Below the pieces are notes generated by a model. That model searched no databases and was not told the DNA's origin. It saw only the letters and a program-made list of their open reading frames with translations. A stretch of 64,000 bases of DNA from Methyloversatilis universalis EHg5 (lineage in GTDB: Bacteria > Pseudomonadota > Gammaproteobacteria > Burkholderiales > Rhodocyclaceae). Position numbers and translations under genes: made by a program. The stretch is taken from NCBI RefSeq assembly GCF_000378945.1, contig NZ_KB900539.1, positions 1,340,427 to 1,404,426 on the forward strand, read 5' to 3'. Numbering within the stretch: position 1 is the first letter of the stretch; every line of letters starts with the position of its first letter. This document shows, piece after piece, positions 1 through 9,926 of the stretch.

Positions 1-172
1 CGGGGATCCTCTGATTCTGAGACCCGCCGCACATGGGGGCATCCGGAAGGTTTTCAAGCCCCTTTTCGGGTGGTTTCGCAGACCGCGGCCGCGGGTTATT
101 TTGTCGTGCTCCCGGCGATGCCCTATCATTCCCGCTTCATGACGCGTTCCACGCTTCCTTCCTGTCCTTCTC

Positions 173-1555
173 ATGCTTGAGCGCATCGGCAAATACCGGG
201 TCATCCGCGAAATCGGCAAAGGTGCAACCGCGACCGTTTACCTGTGCAAGAGCGACGACATCGAGGAAATGGTCGCGGTCAAGCTGGTCGATTTCGGCGA
301 CAAGAATCGCGATCAGGGCAAGTGGTCGCGGCGCATGCGCAAGCTTTTCCTGACCGAGGCGGCGATCGCCGCCAGGCTGGACCACCCCAACATCATCCGC
401 ATCTACGACGCGCAGGTCGAAGAGAACCGGGCCTATCTGGTCATGGAATTCATCGACGGCCAGCCACTCGACCATTACTGCGAATTCAACACCATGCTGC
501 CGCTGCCACGCGCGGTGAGCATCGTGTTCAAGTGCGCGATGGCGCTCGACTACGCCTTCCGCCACGGCGTGGTGCATCGCGACATCAAGCCGGCCAACAT
601 CCTGATCGGCGCCAATGACCTGGTGAAGGTGACCGATTTCGGTCTGGCGCTGAATGTGGCCAAGGAAAACGACAAGGATTCGACCTTCATCATGGGTGTG
701 GGCTCGCCGGCCTACATGAGCCCGGAACAGGTGAAGGGCTATCCGCTGAACCAGAAGACCGACCTGTACTCGCTCGGCGTGGTGCTGTTCCACCTGCTGA
801 CCGGGCGGCTGCCCTTCCGCGCCAAGCATCCGGCCCAGCTCATCTACAAGATCATCAATGCCGATCCGCCGTCGGCGTCGCAGCTGAACCCGGAAGTGCC
901 GGAGGCGATGGACCGGGTGATCCGCAAGGCGCTGGAGAAGGATCTGTACTCGCGCTACAAGAACGGTGCCGAGTTCGCCAAGGACCTGTCGTCGGTGCGG
1001 TTCAAAATCCTCGACGACAAGTACGTGCCGCCGGATACGACGCGCTTTTCCATCCTGCGCAAGATGCCCTTCTTCACCGAATTCGACGATGTCGAGGTGT
1101 GGGAGGTGCTGCGTTTCTCGAACTGGCGCCAGTACGCCGAAGGGACCGTACTGATGCGCGAGGGCGACGGCGACAACCGTTTCGGCCTCATCGTGTCCGG
1201 CCATGTGCGGGTGGTGGTCGGTGGCCGTCTGCTGGCCGAACTGGGGCCGGGCGAGGCGGTGGGCGAAATGGGTTACCTCGATCCTGCCCACGTCCGTCGT
1301 TCTGCCACCGTGGTGGCGATTTCTCCGGTGGCCTTCCTCGAAGTCAGTCCGTCGGCGCTGGCGCTGGCCTCGGAAGAGTGCTTGGAGCACTTCCGCGGCC
1401 AGCTCATCAGCACCGTGGTGCAGCGTCTGGCACGCGCCAATGCCGCGCTGGCAGCCCAGGGCGAAGAGGTAATGATGCCGACCGAATCCGGTTTTTCGGT
1501 CATCGGCTCGGGTCTGGACCTCGAACTGCTGCCTGACGCGCCGGTCCGTCGCTGA
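173..1555 (+). CDS. Ser/Thr protein kinase fused to a cyclic-nucleotide-binding domain
   Basis: 460 aa, soluble (no membrane segment seen). The N-terminal half is a Hanks-type kinase: glycine loop GKGATA (15-20), ATP-anchoring Lys in VAVK (K37), catalytic loop HRDIKPAN (H135-D137), DFG (155-157) and SPEQ. From about residue 295 a cNMP-binding (CAP/Crp-like) domain follows, with the phosphate-binding cassette around GEMGYLDP (364-371) and basic residues R375/R376. It should phosphorylate Ser/Thr proteins under control of a cyclic nucleotide; the ligand and substrate are unknown. The start is chosen because the protein opens directly with the kinase fold (IGKYRVIREIGKG); no clear Shine-Dalgarno is visible. 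The 172 bases upstream hold no other gene I can support. The next gene, an AP2-like protein, is on the same strand 146 bp downstream. Confidence 0.93.
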   Translation: MLERIGKYRVIREIGKGATATVYLCKSDDIEEMVAVKLVDFGDKNRDQGKWSRRMRKLFLTEAAIAARLDHPNIIRIYDAQVEENRAYLVMEFIDGQPLDHYCEFNTMLPLPRAVSIVFKCAMALDYAFRHGVVHRDIKPANILIGANDLVKVTDFGLALNVAKENDKDSTFIMGVGSPAYMSPEQVKGYPLNQKTDLYSLGVVLFHLLTGRLPFRAKHPAQLIYKIINADPPSASQLNPEVPEAMDRVIRKALEKDLYSRYKNGAEFAKDLSSVRFKILDDKYVPPDTTRFSILRKMPFFTEFDDVEVWEVLRFSNWRQYAEGTVLMREGDGDNRFGLIVSGHVRVVVGGRLLAELGPGEAVGEMGYLDPAHVRRSATVVAISPVAFLEVSPSALALASEECLEHFRGQLISTVVQRLARANAALAAQGEEVMMPTESGFSVIGSGLDLELLPDAPVRR

Positions 1556-1622
1556 CCCGCAGAGGCCCCTTCACGCGGGTCTTCCGTCGCGCGCAGCGTG
1601 ACGTCTGCCCTCGGACCGCTTC

Positions 1623-1649
1623 TAAAGTTTCCATCCCGCAGGCCGAAAC
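1623..1649 (+). promoter_or_regulatory. Sigma-28 (FliA) type promoter
   Basis: TAAAGTTT at 1623-1630, an 11-nt spacer, then GCCGAAAC at 1642-1649. The enterobacterial FliA consensus is TAAAGTTT-N11-GCCGATAA, so the -35 matches 8/8, the spacer is exact and the -10 matches 6/8. Transcription would begin about 45 nt before the AP2-like gene at 1702, the only gene it could serve. Transcription in vivo is not shown by sequence alone. Confidence 0.7.
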
Positions 1650-1701
1650 TCTCCCTGCAAGCACACGGCTTCACCCCGGTGCTGATCGAAGGAGAGCAAC
1701 C

Positions 1702-2235
1702 TTGAGCCGCAATTCAGTTTATGGCATCAGCCGCGTTGATAACGAGGCCAGCCGCACCCACGGCTGGCTCGTAACCATCCAGCGACGCGGGGTGATTCAC
1801 CGCAAGCATTTCAGCGACGGCGTGTTCGGCGGAAAGCAGAAGGCGTTTGCCGCTGCCAAGCAGTTCCGCGACGACATCATTTCGAAATTCCCGCCGTTTT
1901 CGCTGCGGGAGTATTCCAGCATCGTCAAGAAGAACAACCGTTCCGGCGTGGTCGGCGTCTGCCGCTACTGCGCATCGGAAACCCGTGACATGCCCGAGGA
2001 CAAGCAGCGCTGGTTCTGGGTGGCGTCCTGGCCGCTGCCGTCGGGTCGCCGCAAGCGGGTGAAGTTCTCGGTGAACAAGTACGGCGAGGAAGGTGCATTC
2101 AAGATGGCGCTGAAGGCGCGCAAGGATGCGCTGAAGAAGCTGGATGGCCAGTTCGATCCGGGTGCGGCCCGGCGCGGACGCCCGCGCAAGGCCAAGAACG
2201 ACGAGAACGTGCTGCCGGCGCGCGCAGCGGCCTGA
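1702..2235 (+). CDS. AP2-like DNA-binding protein with C-terminal AT-hook
   Basis: 177 aa. The start is TTG at 1702, supported by GGAGAG 5 nt upstream. Two segments resemble AP2/integrase-type beta-sheet DNA-binding domains. The first is about residues 7-66 (YGISRVD, GWLVTIQRRG, KHFSDGVFGGK, AAKQFRDD). The second is about 80-147 (SGVVGVCRY, WFWVASWPLPSG, KFSVNKYGEEGAF, ALKARKDAL). The tail RRGRPRKAK (157-165) carries the GRP core of an AT-hook. Bacterial AP2 domains are best known joined to HNH homing endonucleases; no HNH motif is present, so this looks like a free-standing DNA binder. The sigma-28-type promoter upstream suggests expression with the flagellar regulon. Family assignment is by motif reading only. 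It converges on hemH across a shared terminator. Confidence 0.7.
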   Translation: MSRNSVYGISRVDNEASRTHGWLVTIQRRGVIHRKHFSDGVFGGKQKAFAAAKQFRDDIISKFPPFSLREYSSIVKKNNRSGVVGVCRYCASETRDMPEDKQRWFWVASWPLPSGRRKRVKFSVNKYGEEGAFKMALKARKDALKKLDGQFDPGAARRGRPRKAKNDENVLPARAAA

Positions 2236-2251
2236 TGTCCGTCCGTCCATG

Positions 2252-2283
2252 AAAAAGGCGACCTCCGGGTCGCCTTTTTATTT
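2252..2283. terminator. Bidirectional rho-independent terminator
   Basis: AAAAAGGCGAC (2252-2262) pairs with GTCGCCTTTTT (2269-2279) around a 6-nt loop, flanked by A and T tracts. It can end the AP2-like gene on the plus strand and hemH on the minus strand, whose stop is at 2296. Confidence 0.9.
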
Positions 2284-2295
2284 GCCCTGCGCGCT

Positions 2296-3393
2296 TCAGC
2301 GCGCGGCGCCCATGTCCCGGGCGCGCTGTGCCTGCAGCGTGCGTTCAGGCTGCGGCTGGCCGGCTTCGTCCCACCAGTGGCCCAGTTCGCGCCGCACCAC
2401 GCTGCCCAGCGCAGCGATCCAGTCCGGTCTTTCGTTCAGGCAGGGGATGTAACCGAAGCGCTGACCGCCGTGCGCGATGAAGGCGTCGCGATTCTCGACC
2501 GCGATCTCCTCCAGCGTTTCCAGACAGTCGGCGACGAAGCCGGGGCACATCACATCCACGCTCTTCAGGCCACCGTCGGCCAGTTTTTCCAGCGTCGGCT
2601 GGGTGTAGGGTTCCAGCCAGCGCGCCCGGCCGAAGCGGGACTGGAAGGTGACCAGATAGTCGTCTTTCCCGAGACCGAGCGCTTCGGCGATCAGCCGGCC
2701 GGTCCGGTGGCATTCGCAGTGGTAGGGGTCGCCCTTCGTGAGATGGAAGTGCGGCACGCCGTGGAAGGACATGACCAGCTTGTCGGCGCGGCCGTTCTTC
2801 TGCCAGTGCTCGCGCACGCTGGCGGCCAGCGCGTCGATGTAGCCGCGGTCGCCGGCGAAGGCGCGCACGTAGCGCAGTTCAGGCAGGTTCCGCCAGCGCA
2901 GCAGCGCGCGCGCCAGTTCGTCCACCACCGAGCCGGTGGTGCTGGACGCACCCTGCGGGTACATCGGGACGGCGAGGATGCGGGTGAAACCTTCGGCCTT
3001 CATCTGCTGCAGCACGTCGCCGATCGACGGCTTGCCGTAGCGCATCGCGTGCCTCACCTCGATGTCCGGCTGACCTTCGGCCACCATCCAGCCGCGCAGC
3101 AGCCGGGTCTGGCGCTCGGTATGCACGCGCAGCGGCGATCCTTCGTCGGTCCAGATCGTGGCGTATTTTTCGGCCGACTTCTTTGGCCGCACATTCAGGA
3201 TGATGCCGTTCAGGATGACCCACCAGACCGGTTTCGGCACTTCGACCACGCGGTCGTCGGACAGGAACTCTTTCAGGTAGCGGCGCAGCGACGGGGCATC
3301 GGCCTGGTCCGGCGTGCCGAGATTGACCAGCAGCACGCCGGTGCGTGCGGTCTGGCCATGGGTGTAGGACGGTTCAGCGATGAAACGGGACAT
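2296..3393 (-). CDS. hemH: Ferrochelatase
   Basis: 365 aa, normal length. Inserts Fe2+ into protoporphyrin IX, the last step of haem synthesis, at the inner face of the membrane. Family marks: VNLGTPD near the N-terminus, active-site His in SFHGVP (H211), and the C-terminal FVADCLETLEEI motif with the conserved Glu. The short C-terminal extension after LGHWWDEAG is Gln/Arg-rich. Lies 72 bp downstream of hrcA on the same strand, so it may be cotranscribed with it; it ends at the shared terminator. Confidence 0.97.
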   Translation of the reverse strand: MSRFIAEPSYTHGQTARTGVLLVNLGTPDQADAPSLRRYLKEFLSDDRVVEVPKPVWWVILNGIILNVRPKKSAEKYATIWTDEGSPLRVHTERQTRLLRGWMVAEGQPDIEVRHAMRYGKPSIGDVLQQMKAEGFTRILAVPMYPQGASSTTGSVVDELARALLRWRNLPELRYVRAFAGDRGYIDALAASVREHWQKNGRADKLVMSFHGVPHFHLTKGDPYHCECHRTGRLIAEALGLGKDDYLVTFQSRFGRARWLEPYTQPTLEKLADGGLKSVDVMCPGFVADCLETLEEIAVENRDAFIAHGGQRFGYIPCLNERPDWIAALGSVVRRELGHWWDEAGQPQPERTLQAQRARDMGAAR

Positions 3394-3439
3394 GTCGTGT
3401 TCGTGTTGTGGCCGGCCCGGGGAGCACGGCGTTCGGGTT

Positions 3440-3480
3440 TGACTGAGGTCTCGCTCAGATCTGTCTCAGCTCTGACTCAG
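3440..3480. repeat. 11-bp tandem repeat at the 3' end of hrcA
   Basis: About 3.7 copies of an 11-bp unit; read on the minus strand they are ctgagtcagag, ctgagacagat, ctgagcgagac and a partial ctcagtca. Complete units are 3470-3480, 3459-3469 and 3448-3458. The hrcA stop codon (3466-3468) lies inside the array, so the repeat encodes the last HrcA residues and continues into the hrcA-hemH spacer. Confidence 0.7.
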
Positions 3481-4485
3481 CGCACTCGACAGCAGCTTGG
3501 CGGTCACGTCCACGATGGGTATCACCCGCTCGTAAGCCATGCGGGTGGGGCCGATCACGCCCACCGTGCCGACCACCTGACCCTGCACCTCGTAAGGCGC
3601 GGTGACCACGCTGCATTCATCGAGCGGCGCCAGACCGGATTCGCCGCCGATGAAGATCTGCACGCCTTCCGCATGCTGCGACAGGTCGAGCAGGCTGGCC
3701 AGCTGGGTGCGCTGGTCGAACAGCGAGAACAGTTCGCGCAGCCGCGACATATTGGATGCAAGGTCATCCACTTCGAGCAGATTGCGCTCGCCGCTGATCA
3801 CGTACTGCCCCTTGTCGTCCGAGAACGCCTCGTTGCCGGCCTGCAGCGCAGCTGCCATCAGCGTCGTCAGATCGCCGTGCAGCTGTTTCAGTTCCGCCTG
3901 CAGCCGGCTGCGGATTTCGTCGAAATCGAGGCCGGCATAGTGCTGGTTCAGGAAGTTGGCCGCGGTGACCAGTTCGGACGGCGAAAAATTCTTCTCGGTC
4001 AGCAGGATGCGGTTCTGCACCTCACCGGATTCGGTCACGATGATGAGCAGGATGCGCTTGTCCGACAGGCTCAGGAATTCGATCTGGCGTATGCGCGGCA
4101 GCTGGCGGCGCGGCGCCACCACGATGCCGGCGAAACGGGTGAGCTGGGACAGCAGCTGCGAGGCCTGATTGACCAGCAGGCGCGGGTCGGCCGGGCGCAG
4201 TTCGCCTTTCAGTTCGCTGATCTGGCCTGGCTCCAGCGGTTGCACCGACAGCAGGGTGTCGACGAAGAAGCGGTAGCCGCGCGCAGTCGGCACCCGGCCA
4301 GCCGAGGTGTGCGGGCTGGCGATGTAGCCCAGCTCCTCCAGGTCGGACATGACGTTGCGTATGCTCGCCGGAGACAGGTCGAGCCCGGCGAATTTCGACA
4401 GCGTGCGGGAGCCGACCGGCTGGCCGTCGGCGATGTAGCGCTCGACCAGGGTTTTCAGCAGCAGTCTCGAACGGTCTTCAAGCAT
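3466..4485 (-). CDS. hrcA: Heat-inducible transcription repressor HrcA
   Basis: 339 aa, normal length. Represses class I heat-shock operons (groESL, dnaKJ) by binding CIRCE operators; GroEL activates the repressor. N-terminal winged helix (about 1-75) with [18 protein letters not shown] and the HTSAGRVPT motif; a GAF-like dimerisation region follows. Divergent from nadK. A TAGAAT -10-like hexamer lies on the minus strand at 4529-4534, upstream of the start. No CIRCE palindrome (TTAGCACTC-N9-GAGTGCTAA) was seen here, so autoregulation is not supported by this window. Confidence 0.96.
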   Translation of the reverse strand: MLEDRSRLLLKTLVERYIADGQPVGSRTLSKFAGLDLSPASIRNVMSDLEELGYIASPHTSAGRVPTARGYRFFVDTLLSVQPLEPGQISELKGELRPADPRLLVNQASQLLSQLTRFAGIVVAPRRQLPRIRQIEFLSLSDKRILLIIVTESGEVQNRILLTEKNFSPSELVTAANFLNQHYAGLDFDEIRSRLQAELKQLHGDLTTLMAAALQAGNEAFSDDKGQYVISGERNLLEVDDLASNMSRLRELFSLFDQRTQLASLLDLSQHAEGVQIFIGGESGLAPLDECSVVTAPYEVQGQVVGTVGVIGPTRMAYERVIPIVDVTAKLLSSALSQS

Positions 4486-4641
4486 GGAGCGGGCAGCGTG
4501 TCGCGGGGCGAGTCATGTTCAGCACCTGATTCTAGAGCAGTGCGCGCCACGGCGTCAGGCATCCTGCCCGCCATCTTGACACAGTGACACCGATGGCCGG
4601 GCAGGGCGGCGCGACGTCACGGCCGTGCCCGGCCTTTGTGG

Positions 4642-4647
4642 TTTAAT
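4642..4647 (+). promoter_or_regulatory. Possible -10 element of nadK (leaderless transcript)
   Basis: TTTAAT ends 6 nt before the nadK ATG at 4654. If used, transcription would begin at or next to the A of the start codon. No Shine-Dalgarno precedes the ATG and no good -35 is at the right distance, so the call is tentative. Confidence 0.35.
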
Positions 4648-4653
4648 CCGCGC

Positions 4654-5544
4654 ATGAATACCGAATCTCCGGCCTACGGCTGCGTTGCGCTGATCGGCAA
4701 GTACCAGAGCGCCGAAGTGGCCGAGTCGCTGCGCACGCTGGCGCACTGGCTGCGCGATGCCGGCCGCGAGGTGCTGATCGAACAGGCATCGGCCGAAGTG
4801 ATGCCGGATGACCGGTTCGAATCCGCCGATTTCGATACCCTCGGCCGTCGCGCACAGCTGGCGGTGGTGGTCGGCGGCGACGGCTCGCTGATCAGCGCTG
4901 CCCGCAAGCTCGCGCCTTTCGACGTGCCGCTGGTCGGCATCAACCAGGGCCGGCTCGGTTTTCTGACCGACGTCGCCCGCTCCAGCATGCTGGATTCGCT
5001 GGATTCGCTGCTGCGCGGCGAATTCCGCGCCGAGCGGCGCGTGCTGATGCAGGCGCAGGTGCTGCGTGAGGGCCGCACCACGTTTTCCGCCTACGCGCTC
5101 AACGACGTCGTCATTTCCAAGGGCGACCTCGGTCGCATGATCGAGTTCGAAGTGCGGGTGGATGGTGAATTCGTCTACAGCCAGCGCTCGGACGGGCTCA
5201 TCGTTGCCACGCCCACCGGTTCGACCGCCTATTCGCTGTCGGCCAACGGCCCCATTGTTCATCCTTCGCTCGGCGGCATGCTCATCGTGCCGCTGTGTCC
5301 GCACGCGCTGTCGTCGCGGCCCATCGTGCTCGGCGACAGTGCGGTGCTGAACGTACGCCTGTTTTCCCGCCACGATGCGCGTGCCCACTTCGACGGCCAG
5401 GAGCATGTCAATCTTCAGGGTGACGACGTGCTGCGCATCGAGCGCTCGCCGCATCAGGTCACCCTGCTGCATCCGCCCGGCTACAGCTATTTCGCCATGC
5501 TGCGCGAGAAGCTGCGCTGGAGCGAGGCGCCGAAGGAAGTCTGA
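4654..5544 (+). CDS. nadK: NAD kinase
   Basis: 296 aa. Phosphorylates NAD+ to NADP+ in the cytoplasm. Shows the GGDGS motif (VVVGGDGSLISA), the KL(A)PFDVPLVGINQGRLGFLTD segment and the TPTGSTAYSLSANGPIVHP motif typical of the family. The ATG at 4654 is preferred over an upstream in-frame TTG (4636), because the TTG lies across the TTTAAT -10-like sequence and would add a non-conserved N-terminus. Divergent from hrcA and followed by recN, the usual betaproteobacterial order. Confidence 0.96.
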   Translation: MNTESPAYGCVALIGKYQSAEVAESLRTLAHWLRDAGREVLIEQASAEVMPDDRFESADFDTLGRRAQLAVVVGGDGSLISAARKLAPFDVPLVGINQGRLGFLTDVARSSMLDSLDSLLRGEFRAERRVLMQAQVLREGRTTFSAYALNDVVISKGDLGRMIEFEVRVDGEFVYSQRSDGLIVATPTGSTAYSLSANGPIVHPSLGGMLIVPLCPHALSSRPIVLGDSAVLNVRLFSRHDARAHFDGQEHVNLQGDDVLRIERSPHQVTLLHPPGYSYFAMLREKLRWSEAPKEV

Positions 5545-5627
5545 GCGGCGCCCGCATTGCGCCGAAGAGCCGCCGTCCCTGTATCGTCCCGTAGCGTCCA
5601 GTACTGTCCGTTTCCTGCCGGGGTTTC

Positions 5628-7283
5628 ATGCTCGAACGTCTATTCATCCGCGATTTCATTCTGGTCGATCGGCTGGAGCTCGATTTTTCGCCCGGTTTCG
5701 GTGCGCTGACCGGTGAGACCGGCGCCGGCAAATCCATCCTGATCGATGCGCTTGGCCTGCTGATGGGCGGCCGTGCCGACGCGTCGGTGGTGCGCAACGG
5801 CTGCGAGCGCGCCGAACTGTCCGCCGAATTCGCCTGTGCCGGCAATGACGCACTGGGCGACTGGCTGCGGGAACAGGATTTCGAGCCGGAAGAGGGCGTT
5901 GTGATCGCCCGTCGCGTCATCGACGCCGGCGGCCGTTCGCGCGCCTACATCAATGGCGCGCCGGCCAGCGTGGCCCAGCTGAAAGAGCTGGGCGGGCTGC
6001 TGATCGACATCCACGGCCAGCACGCGCACCAGGCGCTGATGCGCGAATCCGCTCAGCGGGCGCTGTTCGACCAGCACGCCGGACTGACCGCGCAGGTGGC
6101 GGCGGTCGGCCGGCTGCATCGCGAATGGCAGCAGCGTGAACAGGCGCTGGCGCGCGCGCTGCAGGACAGCGAATCGGCCGCACGCGAACGCGAACGGCTG
6201 CAGTGGCTGGTCGAGGAACTGGAGGCGCTGGCGTTCGAACCCCTGGCCTGGGCCGAACTGCAGCAGGATCACGGCCGGCTGGCGCATGCCACCCAGCTGC
6301 TGGAAGGGTCGGCCGAAGCGCTGGCGCTGATCGAGGAGGGCGACGCCGCGCTCGACGGTCAGCTCGCGCACGTCGCGGCGCTGCTCGGCCGGCTGGAGGC
6401 CTATGACGCCTCGCTGGCTGAATGTCGCAGCCTGATCGAATCTGCCGCGACCCAGGTGGACGAGGCGGCGCGGGCGCTGCGCACCTACGCTCACCGCATC
6501 GACGCCGACCCGCAGGCGCTGGCGCGCGCCGACGAGCGGATCGCGGCGGTGCTGGACTGTGCGCGCAAGCACCGGGTCGAGCCGGATGGGCTGCCGCAGT
6601 TGCTGACGGACAGCCGCGCCCGGCTGGAACAGCTGCAGCTGGAATCCGATCCGGCTGCGCTGGCGGCGGCGCGTGACGCCGCGCTGGCAGCCTGCGTGCA
6701 GGCTGCGCAGGCACTGTCCGCGGCCCGCGCACCGGCGGCGCGCCAGCTGTCCGGGGCGGTCACCGCAGCGATGTCGGAACTGGCCATGCAGGGCGGTCGC
6801 TTCGAAGTGGTGCTGCAGCCGCGCGAACTGCCCTCCGCCGCCGGGCTGGAGGACATCGAATTCCAGGTCGCTGCCAACCCGGGCCAGCCGCTGGCACCGC
6901 TGGCCAAGGTGGCGTCCGGCGGCGAACTGTCGCGCATCGGTCTGGCGATACAGGTGATCGCCAGTGCACGCAGCGGCACGCCGACGCTGGTGTTCGACGA
7001 GGTGGATGTGGGCATCGGCGGCCGCGTGGCCGAGGTGGTCGGCCGTCAGCTTGCGCGGCTGGGCGAGGCGCGTCAGGTGCTGTGCGTCACCCATCTGCCG
7101 CAGGTGGCGGCGCGTGCGCACTGGCAGTGGTCCATCGCCAAGCGCAGCGACAACGGCCAGACCCGCAGTGCGGTCACCCAGCTCGATGCCGGCGCCCGGG
7201 TGGATGAGATCGCCCGCATGCTGGGCGGCGAGGTGATTACCGACACCACCCGCGCGCATGCGCGGGAAATGCTGGGTCCATGA
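5628..7283 (+). CDS. recN: DNA repair protein RecN
   Basis: 551 aa, SMC-like ATPase acting early in double-strand-break repair. Walker A GETGAGKS near residues 30-37, a long Ala/Leu/Glu/Arg-rich coiled-coil middle, ABC signature SGGELSR and Walker B LVFDEVDVGIGG in the C-terminal part. It starts 83 bp after nadK. In many bacteria recN is LexA-controlled; no clear LexA box was recognised in this gap. Confidence 0.96.
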   Translation: MLERLFIRDFILVDRLELDFSPGFGALTGETGAGKSILIDALGLLMGGRADASVVRNGCERAELSAEFACAGNDALGDWLREQDFEPEEGVVIARRVIDAGGRSRAYINGAPASVAQLKELGGLLIDIHGQHAHQALMRESAQRALFDQHAGLTAQVAAVGRLHREWQQREQALARALQDSESAARERERLQWLVEELEALAFEPLAWAELQQDHGRLAHATQLLEGSAEALALIEEGDAALDGQLAHVAALLGRLEAYDASLAECRSLIESAATQVDEAARALRTYAHRIDADPQALARADERIAAVLDCARKHRVEPDGLPQLLTDSRARLEQLQLESDPAALAAARDAALAACVQAAQALSAARAPAARQLSGAVTAAMSELAMQGGRFEVVLQPRELPSAAGLEDIEFQVAANPGQPLAPLAKVASGGELSRIGLAIQVIASARSGTPTLVFDEVDVGIGGRVAEVVGRQLARLGEARQVLCVTHLPQVAARAHWQWSIAKRSDNGQTRSAVTQLDAGARVDEIARMLGGEVITDTTRAHAREMLGP

Positions 7284-7355
7284 ACCTCGAACACCGGGTC
7301 CGGACCTCCGGAGCCGGGCCTCGCGGACGCAGCCACGGCAGACTGTCCGCTGCGC

Positions 7356-7919
7356 TCAGGCGGCGCTGACCGCCAGCGTGACGATGCCGGTGGCGACGAA
7401 CAGACCGGCCGCGATGCGTCGTATCCAGTTCACCGGCAGCCGCTCGGCCAGCTTCTGACCGATATACACCGCCGGCACGTTGGCGATCATCATGCCCAGC
7501 GTGGTGCCGGTGACCACCCAGGCAAAGGCGTGCTCGAAGCGGGCGCCTAGCGCCACCGTCGCCAGCTGTGTCTTGTCGCCCATTTCGGCCATGAAGAACA
7601 GCAGCGTGGCGGTCAGGAATACGCCATGCGCGCTGCGCACTTCGGTTTCTTCCAGCTTGTCAGGCACCAGCGCCCACAGGCCGCAGCCGATGAACGCCAG
7701 ACCGACGATCCAGCGCAGCACGTCGGGCGACAGCACCGATGCGACCAGCGCACCCAGCCAGGCAGCCAGTGCGTGATTGAGTACGGTGGCCACCAGAATG
7801 CCGAGGCAGATGGCCAGCGGCCGGCGCAGGCGCGCGGCCAGCACGAAGGACAGGAGCTGTGTCTTGTCGCCGATTTCGGCGAGCGCGACCAGCGCGGTCG
7901 AAGCGATCAGTGCGTCCAT
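7356..7919 (-). CDS. GDT1/TMEM165 family (UPF0016) cation exporter
   Basis: 187 aa, about six membrane helices in two homologous halves. Each half carries the family E-x-G-D-K-T signature: ALAEIGDKTQLL near the N-terminus and FMAEMGDKTQLA in the middle. Bacterial members such as Vibrio MneA export Mn2+; manganese or calcium efflux is therefore the likely role, by family rather than by direct evidence. Lies next to fur on the same strand, which would suit metal homeostasis. It converges on recN; a weak GC-rich inverted repeat is the only structure in the 72-bp gap. Confidence 0.9.
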   Translation of the reverse strand: MDALIASTALVALAEIGDKTQLLSFVLAARLRRPLAICLGILVATVLNHALAAWLGALVASVLSPDVLRWIVGLAFIGCGLWALVPDKLEETEVRSAHGVFLTATLLFFMAEMGDKTQLATVALGARFEHAFAWVVTGTTLGMMIANVPAVYIGQKLAERLPVNWIRRIAAGLFVATGIVTLAVSAA

Positions 7920-7978
7920 GGGGCGGGGCAGTGGCGGGCCGCGGTCGGCCCTGAATCAGAGGCTTTGAAGGAGGGGGC

Positions 7979-8422
7979 TCAGCCCCGCAGCGTCTTGCGG
8001 CGGTTGGGGCAGTCGTCGGTGGCGCAGTCGGCAAAGATGGTGAGCGCGTGGTCATGCACCGTGAAGCCGCGTTCCTTGGCCACCTTGATCTGGCGACGCT
8101 CGATTTCGGCGTCGTAGAACTCTTCCACCTTGCCGCACTGGATGCACACCAGATGGTCGTGGTGGTGACCTTCGTTCAGTTCGAACACCGCCTTGCCGGA
8201 TTCGAAGAAGTGGCGTTCGAGCAGGCCGGCCTGCTCGAACTGGGTCAGCACGCGGTAGACCGTGGCCAGACCGATGTCCATGTCTTCCTGCAGCAGCGCC
8301 TTGTAGACGTCTTCCGCGCTCATGTGGCGTACGTCTGCGCGCTGGAACAGCTCGAGTATCTTCAGTCGCGGCAGCGTGGCTTTGAGCCCGATGTTTTTCA
8401 GGTTCTGGGAATTTGCGCTCAT
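7979..8422 (-). CDS. fur: Ferric uptake regulator
   Basis: 147 aa. Fe2+-dependent repressor of iron-acquisition genes. N-terminal winged helix ([15 protein letters not shown] to [11 protein letters not shown]), then the metal-binding [12 protein letters not shown] segment and a second Cys pair in CATDDC. Divergent from bamE, a conserved betaproteobacterial arrangement. Confidence 0.96.
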   Translation of the reverse strand: MSANSQNLKNIGLKATLPRLKILELFQRADVRHMSAEDVYKALLQEDMDIGLATVYRVLTQFEQAGLLERHFFESGKAVFELNEGHHHDHLVCIQCGKVEEFYDAEIERRQIKVAKERGFTVHDHALTIFADCATDDCPNRRKTLRG

Positions 8423-8453
8423 CCGGGTCGCCTGGAGGCATTGGCAAGGTCGC

Positions 8454-8464
8454 TATAATATAGA
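8454..8464. promoter_or_regulatory. AT-rich promoter island between fur and bamE
   Basis: TATAATATAGA stands out in GC-rich DNA. TATAAT (8454-8459) is a perfect -10 for bamE, and the reverse strand reads TATATTATAG, usable for fur. No convincing -35 is at 16-18 bp on either side, and no classical Fur box was recognised. Confidence 0.45.
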
Positions 8465-8525
8465 CTTTCGTGTCCGGCCCGGCGTGCTGCGCCGGCCGTC
8501 CGATCTTCATTCGAGTCCTGCCGCG

Positions 8526-9849
<1,324 letters not shown>

Positions 9850-9926
9850 GCTGTTTCCAGGGTGCGCCGGCTACAGTCGGCGCACGGTGCGTCGTTAATT
9901 GGGGCTGGAGTTTCTTACCCTCGTCC

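Noticed and set aside
1..12. CGGGGATCCTCT at the window start resembles a cloning-vector polylinker
   Set aside because: The match stops after 12 bases and ordinary genomic sequence follows; a BamHI site context alone is coincidence.
33..353. 106-codon frame at the start of the window
   Set aside because: It overlaps the kinase gene in another frame and shows no motif.
4486..4653. CIRCE operator in the hrcA-nadK gap, and a TTGACA at 4576-4581 as nadK -35
   Set aside because: No CIRCE inverted repeat is visible. The TTGACA is about 60 bp from the possible TTTAAT -10, far outside the allowed spacing.
8322..8525. N-terminal extension of BamE to 223 aa
   Set aside because: It overlaps fur on the other strand and would bury the lipoprotein signal peptide that begins at 8526.
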